64,000 bases of DNA, taken from Melanocharis versteri. Taxonomy: Eukaryota; Chordata; Aves; Passeriformes; Melanocharitidae. Positions 11,407-23,949 of the stretch are shown here, piece by piece. The stretch is from contig VZTG01001997.1 in the NCBI GenBank assembly GCA_013397845.1, forward strand, positions 892,884 to 956,883, read 5' to 3'. A program made the position numbers and the translations under genes. Position 1 is the first letter of the stretch, and each line of letters opens with the position of its first letter. The notes below the pieces were generated by a model. It was not told the DNA's origin, did no database searches, and was given only the letters and a program-made list of their open reading frames with translations.

Positions 11407-14400
11407 GTAACAGCACTTTTCATCACATCTGAATGTCAGTAAGGGCTCTTGGCGGCAAACACAAGTTACATGCCTACCTAGGCCCAACCTCAGTGTCACC
11501 CCTATTGCACATCACAAACTGGATTCCCAAATTCCTCTGTGGCTCATTACTTCCCATGAAAGCTCCTCTCTGGGGATATCCAGCAGTCAGTCATTTAAAT
11601 TCAGCCTTTCCAGGCTGAAGCTGGAAAACTGTCTCTTGAATCCGAAGTACCAGCCCATCTCTCCTCTGACCTGTTGAAGCCAGAATTCCTCTGGCTCTAG
11701 AGGTTGCTGCAGACTCCACGTTCTCACCCAACAGTAGCACTTCCCCCAGAGTTTGGTTTGGGTTTCACTGGTAGAGACTGCTGTACCCACAGCAGAGTCT
11801 CACATATTGCTCCAGGAGCAGTAATCCTGTGAGGTGAGTCTGATAAATGACAGACCTGAGCAACCCTAAATCTGGGCTCATTTTATATCCAATACAAACT
11901 TTTACTTCAGAACAAAAAAATTACCTTAAAGAAACAGAGCTGATTTTTTTTAAAATGAACATTTCCATTTCGCATGTATGCTCCAGTGACTTGAATAAAG
12001 GTCAAAAACTAAATGCCCCTGTTTCTTTATGACTAAGCAACACAAACTGAAGCAGACGACGAACCATAATATTTAATCTTTTTCCAAGCTCACTTTACAA
12101 GCATACTTTTCAGATGTTAAGTATGTTTTCCTGATGTATGAAAGTTTCTTCCACATTTTGATGGAGTTTACCTATATCTACTATTACACCGCTTTTAGGT
12201 GCTCGAACACTAACATTATTTATCCAGAGTATAATGCTCCAAGGTTTTTTGAATTAATCATCTTTGTGTACCTTTCATTTGATGGGAGAAATATCCGTTA
12301 TAAGGGTAAAACTTTCAGTTCTCATACAACATAAGAATCTTCCTGTAGTAGCCTGAGATGATTTAATAGGAGGAAAAAAATATCCTTTTCTATGGCATTT
12401 ACTTTAGCCCAAAGTATAGATGAAATTGAGAAGGGCTCAGAGCTAAGTATTTTGATTTAATCTATGAAGTAATAAGGGCATCAGTGAGAGGTTCATGTCC
12501 TTAATTCTTATACCTACTAATTCTGAAATCTGTACCACTGGCTTTATTCCAGCAAGAGCAGGTACACATTTGGTTCTAGCCACTTCAAAGTATTATGAGT
12601 TTGGATACCTTGATGTATGACCACCCATTTTTATTCAAAGCTCAATTTTCCCAGAAACCAAGGAGACAAAGCAGCAGAGCACCACCATTAAACTTTTTTC
12701 AAAGTCATTTGATAATCACACATTTTTGTCAAGGTGAAGTCTATGAATATGAGATCAACCATTACAAGAAATCTGTGAAAACTCCTGTAAACACCATTAT
12801 TTTTTAATGAGTAGATACCTTTAAATTCCCATTTTTCTTAAAAAGTATGGATTATATTTACGCTATTAGAAGTTAAGACGCATCTACTTGATGAGACTGA
12901 CTACATCATTAGGATTTTGTCTAAAAATACAGTAATGCTTACACTCATATATTGTCAGAGATGGTACTATAACTGTTCTCTTTCCATCCCAGCTCCTTTT
13001 GTGCAAGCAAAGGATTTCTGCATAAAGAGATCATACACACATCTAAAAGAATTTACTCTGTTTGAGAATTTTTGTCTCAAGTCTTTTTTCCATATTAAAG
13101 GAAATACTGAATCATACAGGAGTTGATATATGAGTGATAAATAAGGAGCAGAAAAATCATAATGAGCATCTTTGTATTTTCAAAAAGAAAATGCAAAAAT
13201 TGTCAATTTTCATTTGGTGCAATTTTTAAAGTGCTAATAAAAGCCGTGGCATCCTGAATTTTTCCCCACAGTAGGCCAATCTGCCATTGAATTGCAGTCT
13301 TAATGAAGGCCTCTTGAATTTTACTCTATACTAATGAAATATAAAAAGCTGCAAGAATAAAGCAGATCTTAAACACTCATGTACATTGGTGTGTATTTTA
13401 TGTGCAGGTGTACTTTACACCCATTTATTCATCTATCCACTGCTATGACGGGAGGGAGATTATTCTTTACTTCTACCCATGGTGGGATTTTGCAATCAAA
13501 ATTAATAGCAAGGATGGTTTCATCACAGCTACTGCACCCACAGATGCTGTACATCATCTTGCAACCAATTTCTAATTATTTTTTTTAATCACAGACGATA
13601 GTGACAGATGGCACTTGGGGAAATTCAGCATTACGGGTGGGGGTAGCTATGAATAATGACAAAGATAGATGTAAAGCAACACGCACATCAATATTTTGCC
13701 AGATTTGTTTCTATCAAGTGATAAGGAAACAATGTTTTGACTATAACCTCCAGCAACAGCTAAGACAATGTTTGTTTTCCTTCTTTCTTTGAAAGGAAAT
13801 TTCTATTACTGTCCATTACTAAAATATGCTGGATTGAAAAAAGGTAACAGCTCTACTGCCATTTAGTGCAGTGACAGCCAACAGAGGGTGGTAACCAGGA
13901 CAGGGGGTCAGAGACCCACTGAACACAAGGGATGAAAATATTTGGAGTTTCCCACCCACAATTACATCCCCTTAAAGGTTTGTTTTCCTGATTTCCAGTG
14001 TCAACCCAAGATGAGAAACACGAACCAGCAGGCAGCATGAGATGAGGAAAATTCTCTTGTCAGCACTAATTAGCCCAACTGTAGGCTCTTGAGACATGTC
14101 ACACACGCCACTCACGATTTTCCACTACTTGCTTGCTGGGCAATTACCGTTGCTTATATATTCAAAGTACAAAAATGGGTGGGCCAAAACCCATCATTAA
14201 AACATTTCCTAGCACGAGAACAGGTGCATTTCCGCCCCAGCCACAGCACCCAGCCCAGGGATTTAAATGCAATTTCCAAAGATAACTAAAAAGCACCTAC
14301 AACCTGGATGAAGCCTGTAGTCAATGAGGCCCTGCCCCGATTACCACACACCCACCTTTTATAAGACTTGCACAGTAACTTAATGCTTTGCATGAATTTC

Positions 14401-16259
14401 AGTGATGTTGCCTTCTCTACTCCTAACCTGCAGAAGGTGCACAGGGCTGGCTCCCAAGTAAAGGGCTGCAGGTCTGGTGCTGCTGAGGTACCAATCTGAC
14501 CCGGTCCAGGCAGAACACAGCTCTACCCAGCCAGGCATGGCACGCACCGCATTTCTGCTGGCTTTGTACCTTTCTGCTGGTTTTACGCTAAATCTTTTGA
14601 AAAGCCTGAGCAACTCAGATCAATGATGTCTGATCTAGTGTAAGGTCTGCTGGGATAAAGTGGCCACTAAAAATATTAAGGTAATATTGCCCCCACTGGC
14701 TTTTAAAGCATCAGATATAAAAGTGCAGACGAGCAGACTTCAGGGCTTCCTCCTGTCTGGGAAAGGTAATTAGATTCCCTTCCTATAGGATGACATGTTT
14801 TACACTCCAGCCACACCTGCCTCTGCGCTCCCGCCATTTCCTGAGGGGGCTTTTTGATATTATAAGCCCTCATTTAAATTGGACAGTTGGAGCTCAACGT
14901 TGTATCTGTTCTGTACCCTGGAAACAGAATCAGGCCATAGAGTGCGTGTAAGCCTGCTCTTGCCAGCTGTGAATACAAGTAGAGTTTCCAATAATTTTTA
15001 TTTTCTCAGTTGCTAAGTGGCAAGAGTTAAATTCTCTTCCCTGATCACCACACAGGTTCCCTTGAAGTCTGTTCAACAGTATCTGCTTGCATTAAACTCC
15101 AATTGATGTCAATAGGGGTGCTGTAGTCACAGGGAGAGCAGGATAACTTTGAAGAAATGTGTTATGTGTTCAAAGAAAAAGAATTAACCCTTACCTTCTT
15201 GATGTTACCCTTGCTTCTGCTTTACCAAAGTTGCTCTATAATTTCATGGTTTTGAAAACAAATATTTTTTTTTTCTTTTTAATATATTGAAGTTCTTCAG
15301 GGAAATTAAAAAGCTACTCATAAGAAAAAGTGGGAATTTAATAAACGAGTAAAACAATATATACTGTTGCATTTCTTCCCTTTTTTCTAGATTACCTGAC
15401 TAGTGGTACTGTCACAGGATTGTGTTCTGCTCTAACCCACTGAGCAGCTGAGCACAAATACAGCTCCAAATGCTGTTCTACATACAGGCCTACCAGATAT
15501 AAAATAGAGGCCATTATGCAGAAGCCTGAACTCAGTGATTACAGCAGCTTCCAGTTTCATACTGTGCCATGGTAGCAGAAGGGAAGCTGGTGAGCAGCAT
15601 ATTTCTTTAAAAAATTAAAATGAACTAGCAAGCCTCAGATGAAGAGGGAGGAGAGAACAAAGATTAAAAGTCACTAATCAATCTATGCAGAGTTTGAATT
15701 AATTAGAAACTAATCCTATGGAGATTTTTAAAAAAGTAAAAAGATAAAAACTATGAGTGAAATGAACAATAAAAAGCACAATGAAAATCAATTCCTTTTT
15801 CATAAAAGCTAGCCTTCCTAATTCATTTCCCATACAAATTTATTGCAAGACTAATTTAAATTACATAAGTAACTGCCTAATCTTCCACTGGAATTCCCTG
15901 TCTCATGCTTCCCTTTTCTTGCACCAGTTGATCTTTTCATGCATGAAATGAAACTCTCCTAGTGGAAAGGTGGAAGAGGAAACAAATGCCTGTCTTACAG
16001 GGATGCAATCAATAAACACCATCCTATTCGAAGCAGCTGAGAAGTATTTCAAAGGAAATCCCTGCTTGACTAGAAAATGTCAATAGCAAGACCCCAAAAG
16101 AGCAAGTCTTCACACCTGAGAACTAAGGAATTTGAAGGAAGCCAACTTTGAGGATGCTGATTACAGGACATTAATTCTTTGACATTTTTGTTGCTCTAAC
16201 ACATCAGTAAGATGAGGTAGAAATACCCAGTGCAACTTGCAGCTCGGTGAATGTACGAA

Positions 16260-16560
16260 AAACCCACACACTGTGGAGCAGAGCAGCAGAGCCCCGAAGG
16301 GCAGCAGGGCAGGCAAGGTGCCCGAGGCCACGCTGCCAGTGTCCCCTGCCAGCCCCAGCCCTGCAGCCCGCAGCACCCTCCCACAGCTGCTCCCGTGTCC
16401 TCTCCTTACAAAAATAGTATTTCCACCAAAATGTAACCATTTTAGCAACTGCCCGCTGGCCAGCGAGGGGCGGACGATGCCATCGCTCTGCCAGATTGTC
16501 ACCTGCCAGGCACTGGGACAGGTCCTGGTGAGCTGCTCCGTGGCTCGGGACTAAGAACCC
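16260..16560. other. GC-rich patch with locally more CpG
   Basis: About 300 bases clearly richer in G and C than the flanks, with more than ten CpG dinucleotides, for example in CCCGAGG, CACGCTG, GGCGGACGATG and CATCGCTC. The flanks are AT-rich and CpG-poor. Overlapping open frames of about 60-113 codons on both strands are explained by the composition. It is too small and too weak to call a standard CpG-island promoter. A small regulatory element or a decayed GC-rich repeat are alternatives. Confidence 0.45.
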
Positions 16561-18198
16561 GCATCTCCAAAGCGACTGCCTCTGTTAAACCAGCAAAGGG
16601 TTCAGCTCGTTTCAGCTCTCGGGTTTGTGCCAAAGGCAGTGCTTCTCTCTCAGCCCAGTCTGTGTAATCACCGGTATGTGAAAGTTGCCTGACAATTTTT
16701 TCCTAATTAGAAATATTTCTATTGTCTACTCCACAAAAAGATGGCAATATAACCTTAAGATTTTTTTTCCCCAGGGCACAAACAAAACTTGCATTTCCTT
16801 CAGCCTTTCAGTATCAAGGGAGGCAGCTAGCAGCAGTACCAAAGTCTCTACTTGACATAGAACACAATGTATTTTAATAATAATATTATTTGAATAAAGC
16901 TTTTTACATGCCAATGACCATGACCACACTGAAACCTTAGCTGGATTAAATCCCCTCAGTTGAGAGTGGATCTGTTTTGAACAAAGACTTCCAAAGGGAG
17001 CAAAACAGGTAATAAGACAAGCTCATGTCTTCTCAAAACCAGGATGGGGATGGAATATATGAAAGAGAATTTGCTAGAACTTCCAAGGTTAGTGAAGAGG
17101 AGCCACAAGATCATCTGCTTCAGATTTTGCTTTCTGCTCTACCTGAGATGTGATACAAAGTTTCCTGCAGCGCATCACCAGCTCAGAGTTTTTTAGGAGA
17201 CCTGAGTCAATTTCAACTGGTCACACTTTAAATGCTTTTCCTCAGTAATTTCTCAGAAAGGTACAATAATGAAGTTGATCTTGACACTCAAGAAATGCTT
17301 GAAATGCTCTCCATTTCTATTGATCTGATGGGCAACGTAACAGAACTATCATCAGATTAAGTCACAGCAGAGATCCAAACAATAAGATTAGTGAATTAAT
17401 AGCGATATTGAATTAAGTCAGCATTAAACTGCAAAGCAAATCAGTCACAAGTCTAAAGCAACAAGCAATCTTTGTCTAACAAAATCTGGAGACTGAAGAA
17501 TATAGCTTTCGAAGAAAACCAAAAAACACCAAAAAGCCCTGAAAGAATAATGAGAAAGTGTAAATAAGATTTCTCCTGAAAGAGTGAAATGCTTAACTGG
17601 GTAACACCACAAATGCCTGTTTTGGTTCTAAACATCAGCTTAGGCCATCTTGCATGAAACAAGTACAAAGAGCAGTTCAGGAAACAAACTGCATTTTTTT
17701 AATGCCAATTGAGTCTTCTCCTCTGGGTCTCACTGTTCTTATGGACACTCAGATTTCTTTCCCCATTTCACACTCGGCACAAAGGAAAGCTGTTAATAAG
17801 CTGTTATGCATCAGACTGCTACTACACCCAGAATTTAGGAGAGGTAGGACTGAGACAGACAAGATAATTTCCTCAGTTATTTTCAGCACAGTTTCTTAAC
17901 AACCTCACCAGCAACAATACCCTTATTCATACAACCATGCTCTCAGAGTGCTGGAAATGAATTTTAGTAGCTAGTGACAGTCTGAGGCATCTCTTATTGA
18001 AGAACATAAACAGAGAAACAGCTGCACATCTCAAGTGTGTAAACCACTGTAGTTCTGCTTTTTTTTAATAAAATCCCAAGTGCTTGTTTGGATGGATTCT
18101 GTCATACAAACAGTGCAGTTGATTGCTGGGTTATACCAAGTTTTTGGTCCTTATCTCTAAGGGTGTGTTCAGAATGACCTAAAGAAAAGTCAAGCCAG

Positions 18199-18290
18199 TT
18201 TTGAATTTCGTTGTTTTGGTTTGTTTTGTATGTGGCACCTTTCTGGGTCATTTGGTTTCGGCCGCTTGTTTGGGGTTTTTTTGAGGGGGC
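18199..18290. repeat. G/T-rich low-complexity stretch
   Basis: Irregular runs of the type TTGTTTTGGTTTGTTTTG and TTTGGGGTTTTTTTGAGGGGG. Low-complexity plus-strand G/T-rich sequence with no fixed period, probably simple-sequence decay. Confidence 0.65.
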
Positions 18291-18491
18291 ATTTCGAAGT
18301 TTTATGAAATCATTTTTCCTTCATTGAATTGAAGAGTGTCCAACACAAAGCTGTAAACTCCCTAAACACTTGCAGACTTGCTGCTCCAGTAGGCACCTAA
18401 CATTTAGCATGAGACAGATCTGGTTGCTAGTTAGCACACTTGCAAAGAATATGATCTGCAGCATAATTGGAACACAGGACTGGCCATTTAC

Positions 18492-18608
18492 CTTTGCTCT
18501 TCCCATGTTTAGTGCAATTATATTTTAATTCTTGTGCAGTATTACAGCTTAATTTTTCCTCAAGTGTTGGGTTATGTGTGACCAGGCCCCCAGACACTTT
18601 CTGATAAA
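18492..18608 (-). CDS. Candidate internal exon, product unknown
   Basis: Product not recognised. On the minus strand a very good acceptor (TTTATTTTTTTCTATAG) precedes 18608, and a moderate donor (GCAAAG followed by GTAAAT) follows 18492. The 117 bases hold two leading bases, 38 open codons and one trailing base, so the segment is symmetric (phase 1 on both sides) and could be skipped without a frameshift. The frame includes VSGGLVTHNPTLEEKLSC and then a lysine-rich end, CTKHGKSK. It is hydrophilic, with no membrane segment and no motif I can name. The long uninterrupted pyrimidine tract is the best acceptor among the minus-strand candidates. A chance match remains likely without conservation or transcript data. 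Confidence 0.22.
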
Positions 18609-21600
18609 CTATAGAAAAAAATAAATAGCTGCAGAAATTCACCACTAAGGATTAAATCACCTAGCAAACTTGGTAGCTTTTGTCTCTTGATTCTTCCTAT
18701 TCTTGGATAGGAGAGTTGCCTCCACAGAAAGACAAAAAGCCCACAAGTACAATCCTGTTCTGAATTACCTTCCAACTTCTGCGACTGGAGAGAGACTTTA
18801 GTCTGAATTTTGGTAACATGAAATTGATCCCTAGCTCATCACATAAATGCAGTCACCTCCACATTCAGATTTCACATTGAAATCATAAATCACACAGGTT
18901 TAAGACAAGATAATACATCACCAGTTCTCTGTCCCACATAAAGCAGCTGCTGTGATTGCACCTGACCACTCACTGGTCTGAAATTTAGTGTCATTTACGA
19001 GAAGGTAGAAGACAATGAGTTTTTTGGTAATGCTTGCATAAAGAAAGTTAATAGAATTTAAATCGAACTAAAATAACTTTTCTATATAAAAAAGCCTTTG
19101 AATAATTTTATCTGACAGTTTAAGTACTGTACAGGGGTATTATCCACGTTTCAACTAAAACTTTTTTTTACAAGTGTGTGTGAGTAATCCACCTCTTCAG
19201 GCTGGCAAAAAAATATTGCTTCACGTAAACTCATAATCTGAGTACTGTAAAATAAGGCACTAATTTGGATCACACTTCTAATGGCAGATAGACATATCAA
19301 AGTATTTCATAGGCATTGATGTGTTTTTTATATATTAACCTGTACATACTTAGGATATTTACTCTCATAAATCTCAAATGCTAATTTTTTAAGCCATCAT
19401 TGAGTAAACCCTGTTTCGCCCTTACCTCTCCACAAAAATCAGTTTCCATATTGCACAAGACCAGGTGACACTCGCTGTTAAACAGGAAAAGGCATTTTGT
19501 TTGCAATGGGAAATTTCAATTTACTGCTGCCTGAATTGATATTGTACGTAGCTCTCCCTCAAAAATCTTGGTGACATTTCAGTCAAAAATTTCTTTCCCT
19601 GCCAGAGACTGAAACCTGAGTTGCTTCGTTTTACTCATGCTGAGCAACTAGCTATGAAGGTGTCAAGGAGTAAGGAAAAAAAAAAAGCCAAAGTGACCAC
19701 ACAAACCAGAAAGAGGAAGCAAGAAAAGGAGTCTTTGGTCATTTTGAGAGCAAAGTTACTCCTCACTTCATCAGTAAACTCAATTATCACACACCTCCTC
19801 TGGCTAGCAGGACAAAAAGAGAGAAATTTTAGCCTTTAGCTTATTGACAATTGCTCAAAGTAAATCCATTTCTGTTGTAAACTGATATGAAAGACAAAGA
19901 TCGCAAAAGCAGGTGAAAATATATTAAGTTTTCAACACTATTGATGGTGACTGGCCTGAAAGTGTTCAGACCTCTTTAGAAATTAGAAAGCAATTTGAAG
20001 ACAATAAAAACTTCTAAAGCAAGGTAATTCTTTAGAGGCTTTTTAAAATTTAGTACAGTTGGTGATTTTACCTTGCATAAAATAAATTATTTTAAAGCAA
20101 GAAATTAGATAAAAACATTAGCTACTTCCTACATAGTATGACCTTTTTACTTCCAGATATGTCAAAACAAAATATTCAATTGTTCTCATTGTAAAATAAC
20201 TTTTCCATCTCTATCAAAAAGACTTCAGGAAAGGTGTTTGTATTCTGCTTCACCCTTCACATGTTAGTGAAGATTATTTGTTGTGAAGTTCCACAAAAGA
20301 GATAAATTTAGTTCAAAGAACCAATTTTTACATCTCTACTGAAAATGTTATATACAATCCAGTAGTAAAATTTTAACTATTTCCAGCATCCCTGCATCTA
20401 CATCTATAATACTAAACCATCTGAAGGGAGAACCAAATCAGCACCAGGCACGTGGGCTTCACTGGTATGTGACCCATGAAGTAATATAGTTCTGTTAACA
20501 GTCAATTCACTTCACAAAAATATCTGAGAGCAGAGTCTTGACAGCCTGGAGTAGGACTATGGATTACTCTGGTGAGCTAGATTTTGGGTTGGTTTGGAAT
20601 TTTTCCATATCCTGGGAAAAAAACACCTCCCAAAAAACCAAGTCCCACCTCCTTTCCTACAGTTTGAAATAAAACATGCCTGGACACACATCCACCTTAA
20701 AATCTGCATTTCATATCTGGTGACTTAAGCCACCAGCTCTACCTTTCTGCTTTGTAACCCAGTATTTATTGGTGCTGCAGTTTGCCAAGGGCTGAACTGT
20801 GAGCATTCATGGAAGGACTGGTCAGGGAGAGAATGGAAAGATTTGTCAGCTGAGCACTTCGGGCTGCCAACCCCTTGCCACGTGCTAAGACACAGTAGCT
20901 ACAGGAGCAACTTGTGCTCATGTATACTCATATCCACTATTTTGTCAAGGCTTTGCAGAGAGTACATGGCAGCAGCAGATCTTTTACTGAGCAGCACGTG
21001 ACTAAGATATGGCAGAAAGGCAGAAGAACGCAGCTTTTCATTACAATAATTTAAAAAATCATGAAACATTAGGTTCTAAGGTAGCTTGCAGCTTAATGTT
21101 GACAATGGAGAATAATTTGAGACTTATAATATGCTCATTTATTCTCATCTCAGCTCTATACACAGTGCCTTATCACTTTAAGAAAGACCTTTCCCTGCTA
21201 AATCACATTATTTCTATTACTGAGGGAATTACAATATTTGTACAGTTTATACACATATAATACAATGGGATTTGCATAATATGAAAGGCATTAGTGCTTT
21301 GATTAGGAGAACCACCTGCACAACCTCCCAAGTATTAGCTTCTGGTTATTCTTTTAACCCAAGCATTTCCGCCTCATATGTTAAAGCTCCCAGTGAACTG
21401 CCAAGTTTTATCTGAGCTACAGTGACGGAAGCTGGCACTGCTTAAGGCTCTGTTAAATCCCAAAAAGCCAATGTGTGAGGACTTGAGATCATCTTGACTC
21501 GCAGGAGACACCATGCTCTGTCAATTCTGCTTCCAGGACAGAAACATCACAGATGTGGTGCTTCACATGCTCCTCAAACAGCTGAGCAGAGAGGGAAATA

Positions 21601-23858
21601 AGAGACCAAAAGCTTGTTCTTCCTGAACATTGCGTGGAGAGCAATGCTGTGTACTTTCATGACAACAGACACGTCCTTTAAACCCTAGTGCCTTAAAACC
21701 CTAAATTAATTTGTTACTGAGATAATGTATTTTCACACTTGTGGCAAGTCCTCAAATAATGTTTTTCTTCTGTGAACACCCTTATCTTGGGGAGAACTGG
21801 CTTTCACTGCAGCAGTTCACCAGCTGCCCAAGCTGCCTGTGGTGGTAAGGACAACAAACAGAGTGGCCTCAATTCTGGAGCTCCTTGTTTGGTACCCTAA
21901 AGACGCTGCAGTTAAAGGAAACCCTTTCAATAATGTTGTAGTATTTGGGTTCACCATTTCCGGCAGGCGATCCAAGGCTGTGCATTTATGTTGGAGAAGA
22001 CCAACACAGACAGTTATTTCAGAGGAAAGAGTGAAGTTTCACTGAGTAGTGCTTACATTTGGTGCACAGGAAGGGGCTCAATTATGAAAAACTCACTGCT
22101 CATCATCTGAAAGACTCTGCAGAGTCTGAACCATGTTAATTGATGGTCCCACTGCTGAGGATGACAAAAATCCTTTCACACAGATTCCCGGGGAGAGGTA
22201 GTATGCAATTTTATACCCGGATTTAGCCGTAAAAAATAAAGCAGGCTGTCTCCTAAAAATGCAAATCCCACCTTATAGCCCTGAACACAGGTTCTCCAGA
22301 TAGGCATTTGAAAAATTCCTGAAAACAAAACAAAAACTAAGTTGTACTCCTCAAACTTCCCAAAACAGTAAAGGCTTCAATTCCTGCTTATTTTTGCTCA
22401 ACGTCCTGTTAATCCAACACAGGTTGGAACAACTAAACCTGATACTTAGCTTCCCCCCCATAAAAAAAAAAAAAGATAAAAACATTCTCCACGATAGCAT
22501 GAATCTCCCCCCCTCAGGAATTCTTGTTTCCAGGTTTTGACAGATCAGTTTATAAGTTTTTGGTGTTATAGATTGGATAAGAAAAGCAAATGGCGTTTGT
22601 AATCCAGCAAAACAGTTTTGCCACTTGCATGTTTATGTTGGTTCATTACATTGCAACAATCAGCAGAGTTTTGTATCTCCAAACTATTTCCCTCTCTATG
22701 GCAATTTTACTAAAAAAAGAGATCAGTGTGAAAGCCTATGTGCCCCTACTGGCACAGTGCTACCCTAAAAGCATTTGTGCAGGTACGACACCTGCCAGTG
22801 ATCTCTGCAGAACACCACTTGCCAAGCAAGACATCCAAGACTGCCCTTGCAGCAGGCAGCCAAGGATATTACAGGATATTTAGCCCAAAGCCAGTTCCTT
22901 TCCTCCTCCACTACAAGCTGCTTCATTTACGAATCACTAGCATCTTTAAATGAAGAAAACAGGCATCTCTGTGGCAAAACCAGAGGAATTCCTCTTACAA
23001 GGCTGTAAATCTGTTACAATATTTAAATAATGCTATGATTGTCTTTCTATGACACTGTTATTAGGTTAATATTATTATTTCACTTTGTCAGTTCAACAAA
23101 ATTACATATTGATGCCTTGTTTTTCCACAGCAGCTTACCCTGCTGTGTTTATTTTGCTTGGCAAGTGAATTTCGACTTTTAAATAAGTGTGCAAGTTGGA
23201 AAGAATGAATTCAATTAGGTATTCTTTTATAAATAAACAAAAGGGATCACAAAAAGTATTTTTCTGATGTCTTGAGATTTTCTAAAGTTGCAGTAAGCTC
23301 TTCAAAAGGCAGAGAGAAAATAATATTATCTCAGTGAAACTTGATGCTAAAAACAGAAAGAGAAAGGAATGTAAAATTTAAATCTCTTCCTTCAATGCAT
23401 TTAGACAAGATGAATACTTATTTTCCTAGTCCAGACATCAGGTAGTCACAACAGAATTACAATTTACTGCACCAAATCGATGTGTAAAACAGAAAAGTCA
23501 GGTGCTCCTATTTTCCCGTGAAGAGATATGTGCTTTCTAAAATGGATGCATTGCATAGTACCCGTGTTCTCCCTATGGTATATTTGTGTTTACACAGTGA
23601 ATAACCATTAACTAAGAGGTTTAGTATTCTTTCTAGTTTTCTTCTGGAAATACTATTTAATTCTCTGCTAGGAAAACAAACAAACATCTTTAGGGGACAT
23701 AATTTTGTCATAAAGAGCCAATTTCTTAATCCTTTGCACTGTAAACAACTGATTTTTATTATATAACTTTTTAACAGTTACATTTAGGACCGACAATTAA
23801 AGAGAAGAAGTACATTAATCAGATGTGTTTTTCCTTCAAAATTTCATTTCCTTTGTAG
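18609..23858. other. Non-coding unique sequence
   Basis: No supported gene. The largest frame is 97 codons (22590-22883, plus) and shows no domain. A 13-base A run lies at 22462-22474 just after a seven-C run, and another C run lies near 22507. Otherwise this is unique AT-rich sequence without visible repeats. Confidence 0.6.
22462..22474. repeat. A13 homopolymer
   Basis: Thirteen A following CCCCCCCAT. Simple repeat only. Confidence 0.85.
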
Positions 23859-23949
23859 GACCAGAACCTATCACTTGCATTTCCACTGAGGATGTAACTT
23901 GCATCATGAGCCGTCTTGTGGATATCGTTAGTCTCATTTGTTTGATAGG
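23859..23949 (+). CDS. Candidate internal exon, product unknown
   Basis: Product not recognised. On the plus strand, CATTTCCTTTGTAG is a good acceptor directly before 23859, and GATAGG followed by GTAAGTA is a near-consensus donor after 23949. The 91 bases give two leading bases, 29 open codons and two trailing bases. The frame starts PEPITCISTEDVTC and continues IMSRLVDIVSLICLI, ending in a short hydrophobic stretch of about 12 residues that is too short to call a membrane helix. It is the plus-strand candidate with the best pair of splice sites. It could equally be an exon of a non-coding transcript, where an open frame is not required, or chance. Confidence 0.28.

Larger units (their letters stand above)
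10342..18198. other. Non-coding unique sequence
   Basis: No supported gene. Frames up to 113 codons occur, mainly in the GC-rich patch near 16.2-16.5 kb where stop codons are scarcer. An A-rich simple tract lies at 11380-11406 and a T-rich tract near 15264-15280. The stretch 13170-13340 is AT-rich but not repetitive and looks like conserved non-coding sequence in style; conservation cannot be judged from one sequence. A 48-base splice-flanked segment at 13796-13843 is discussed as a finding. Confidence 0.55.
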
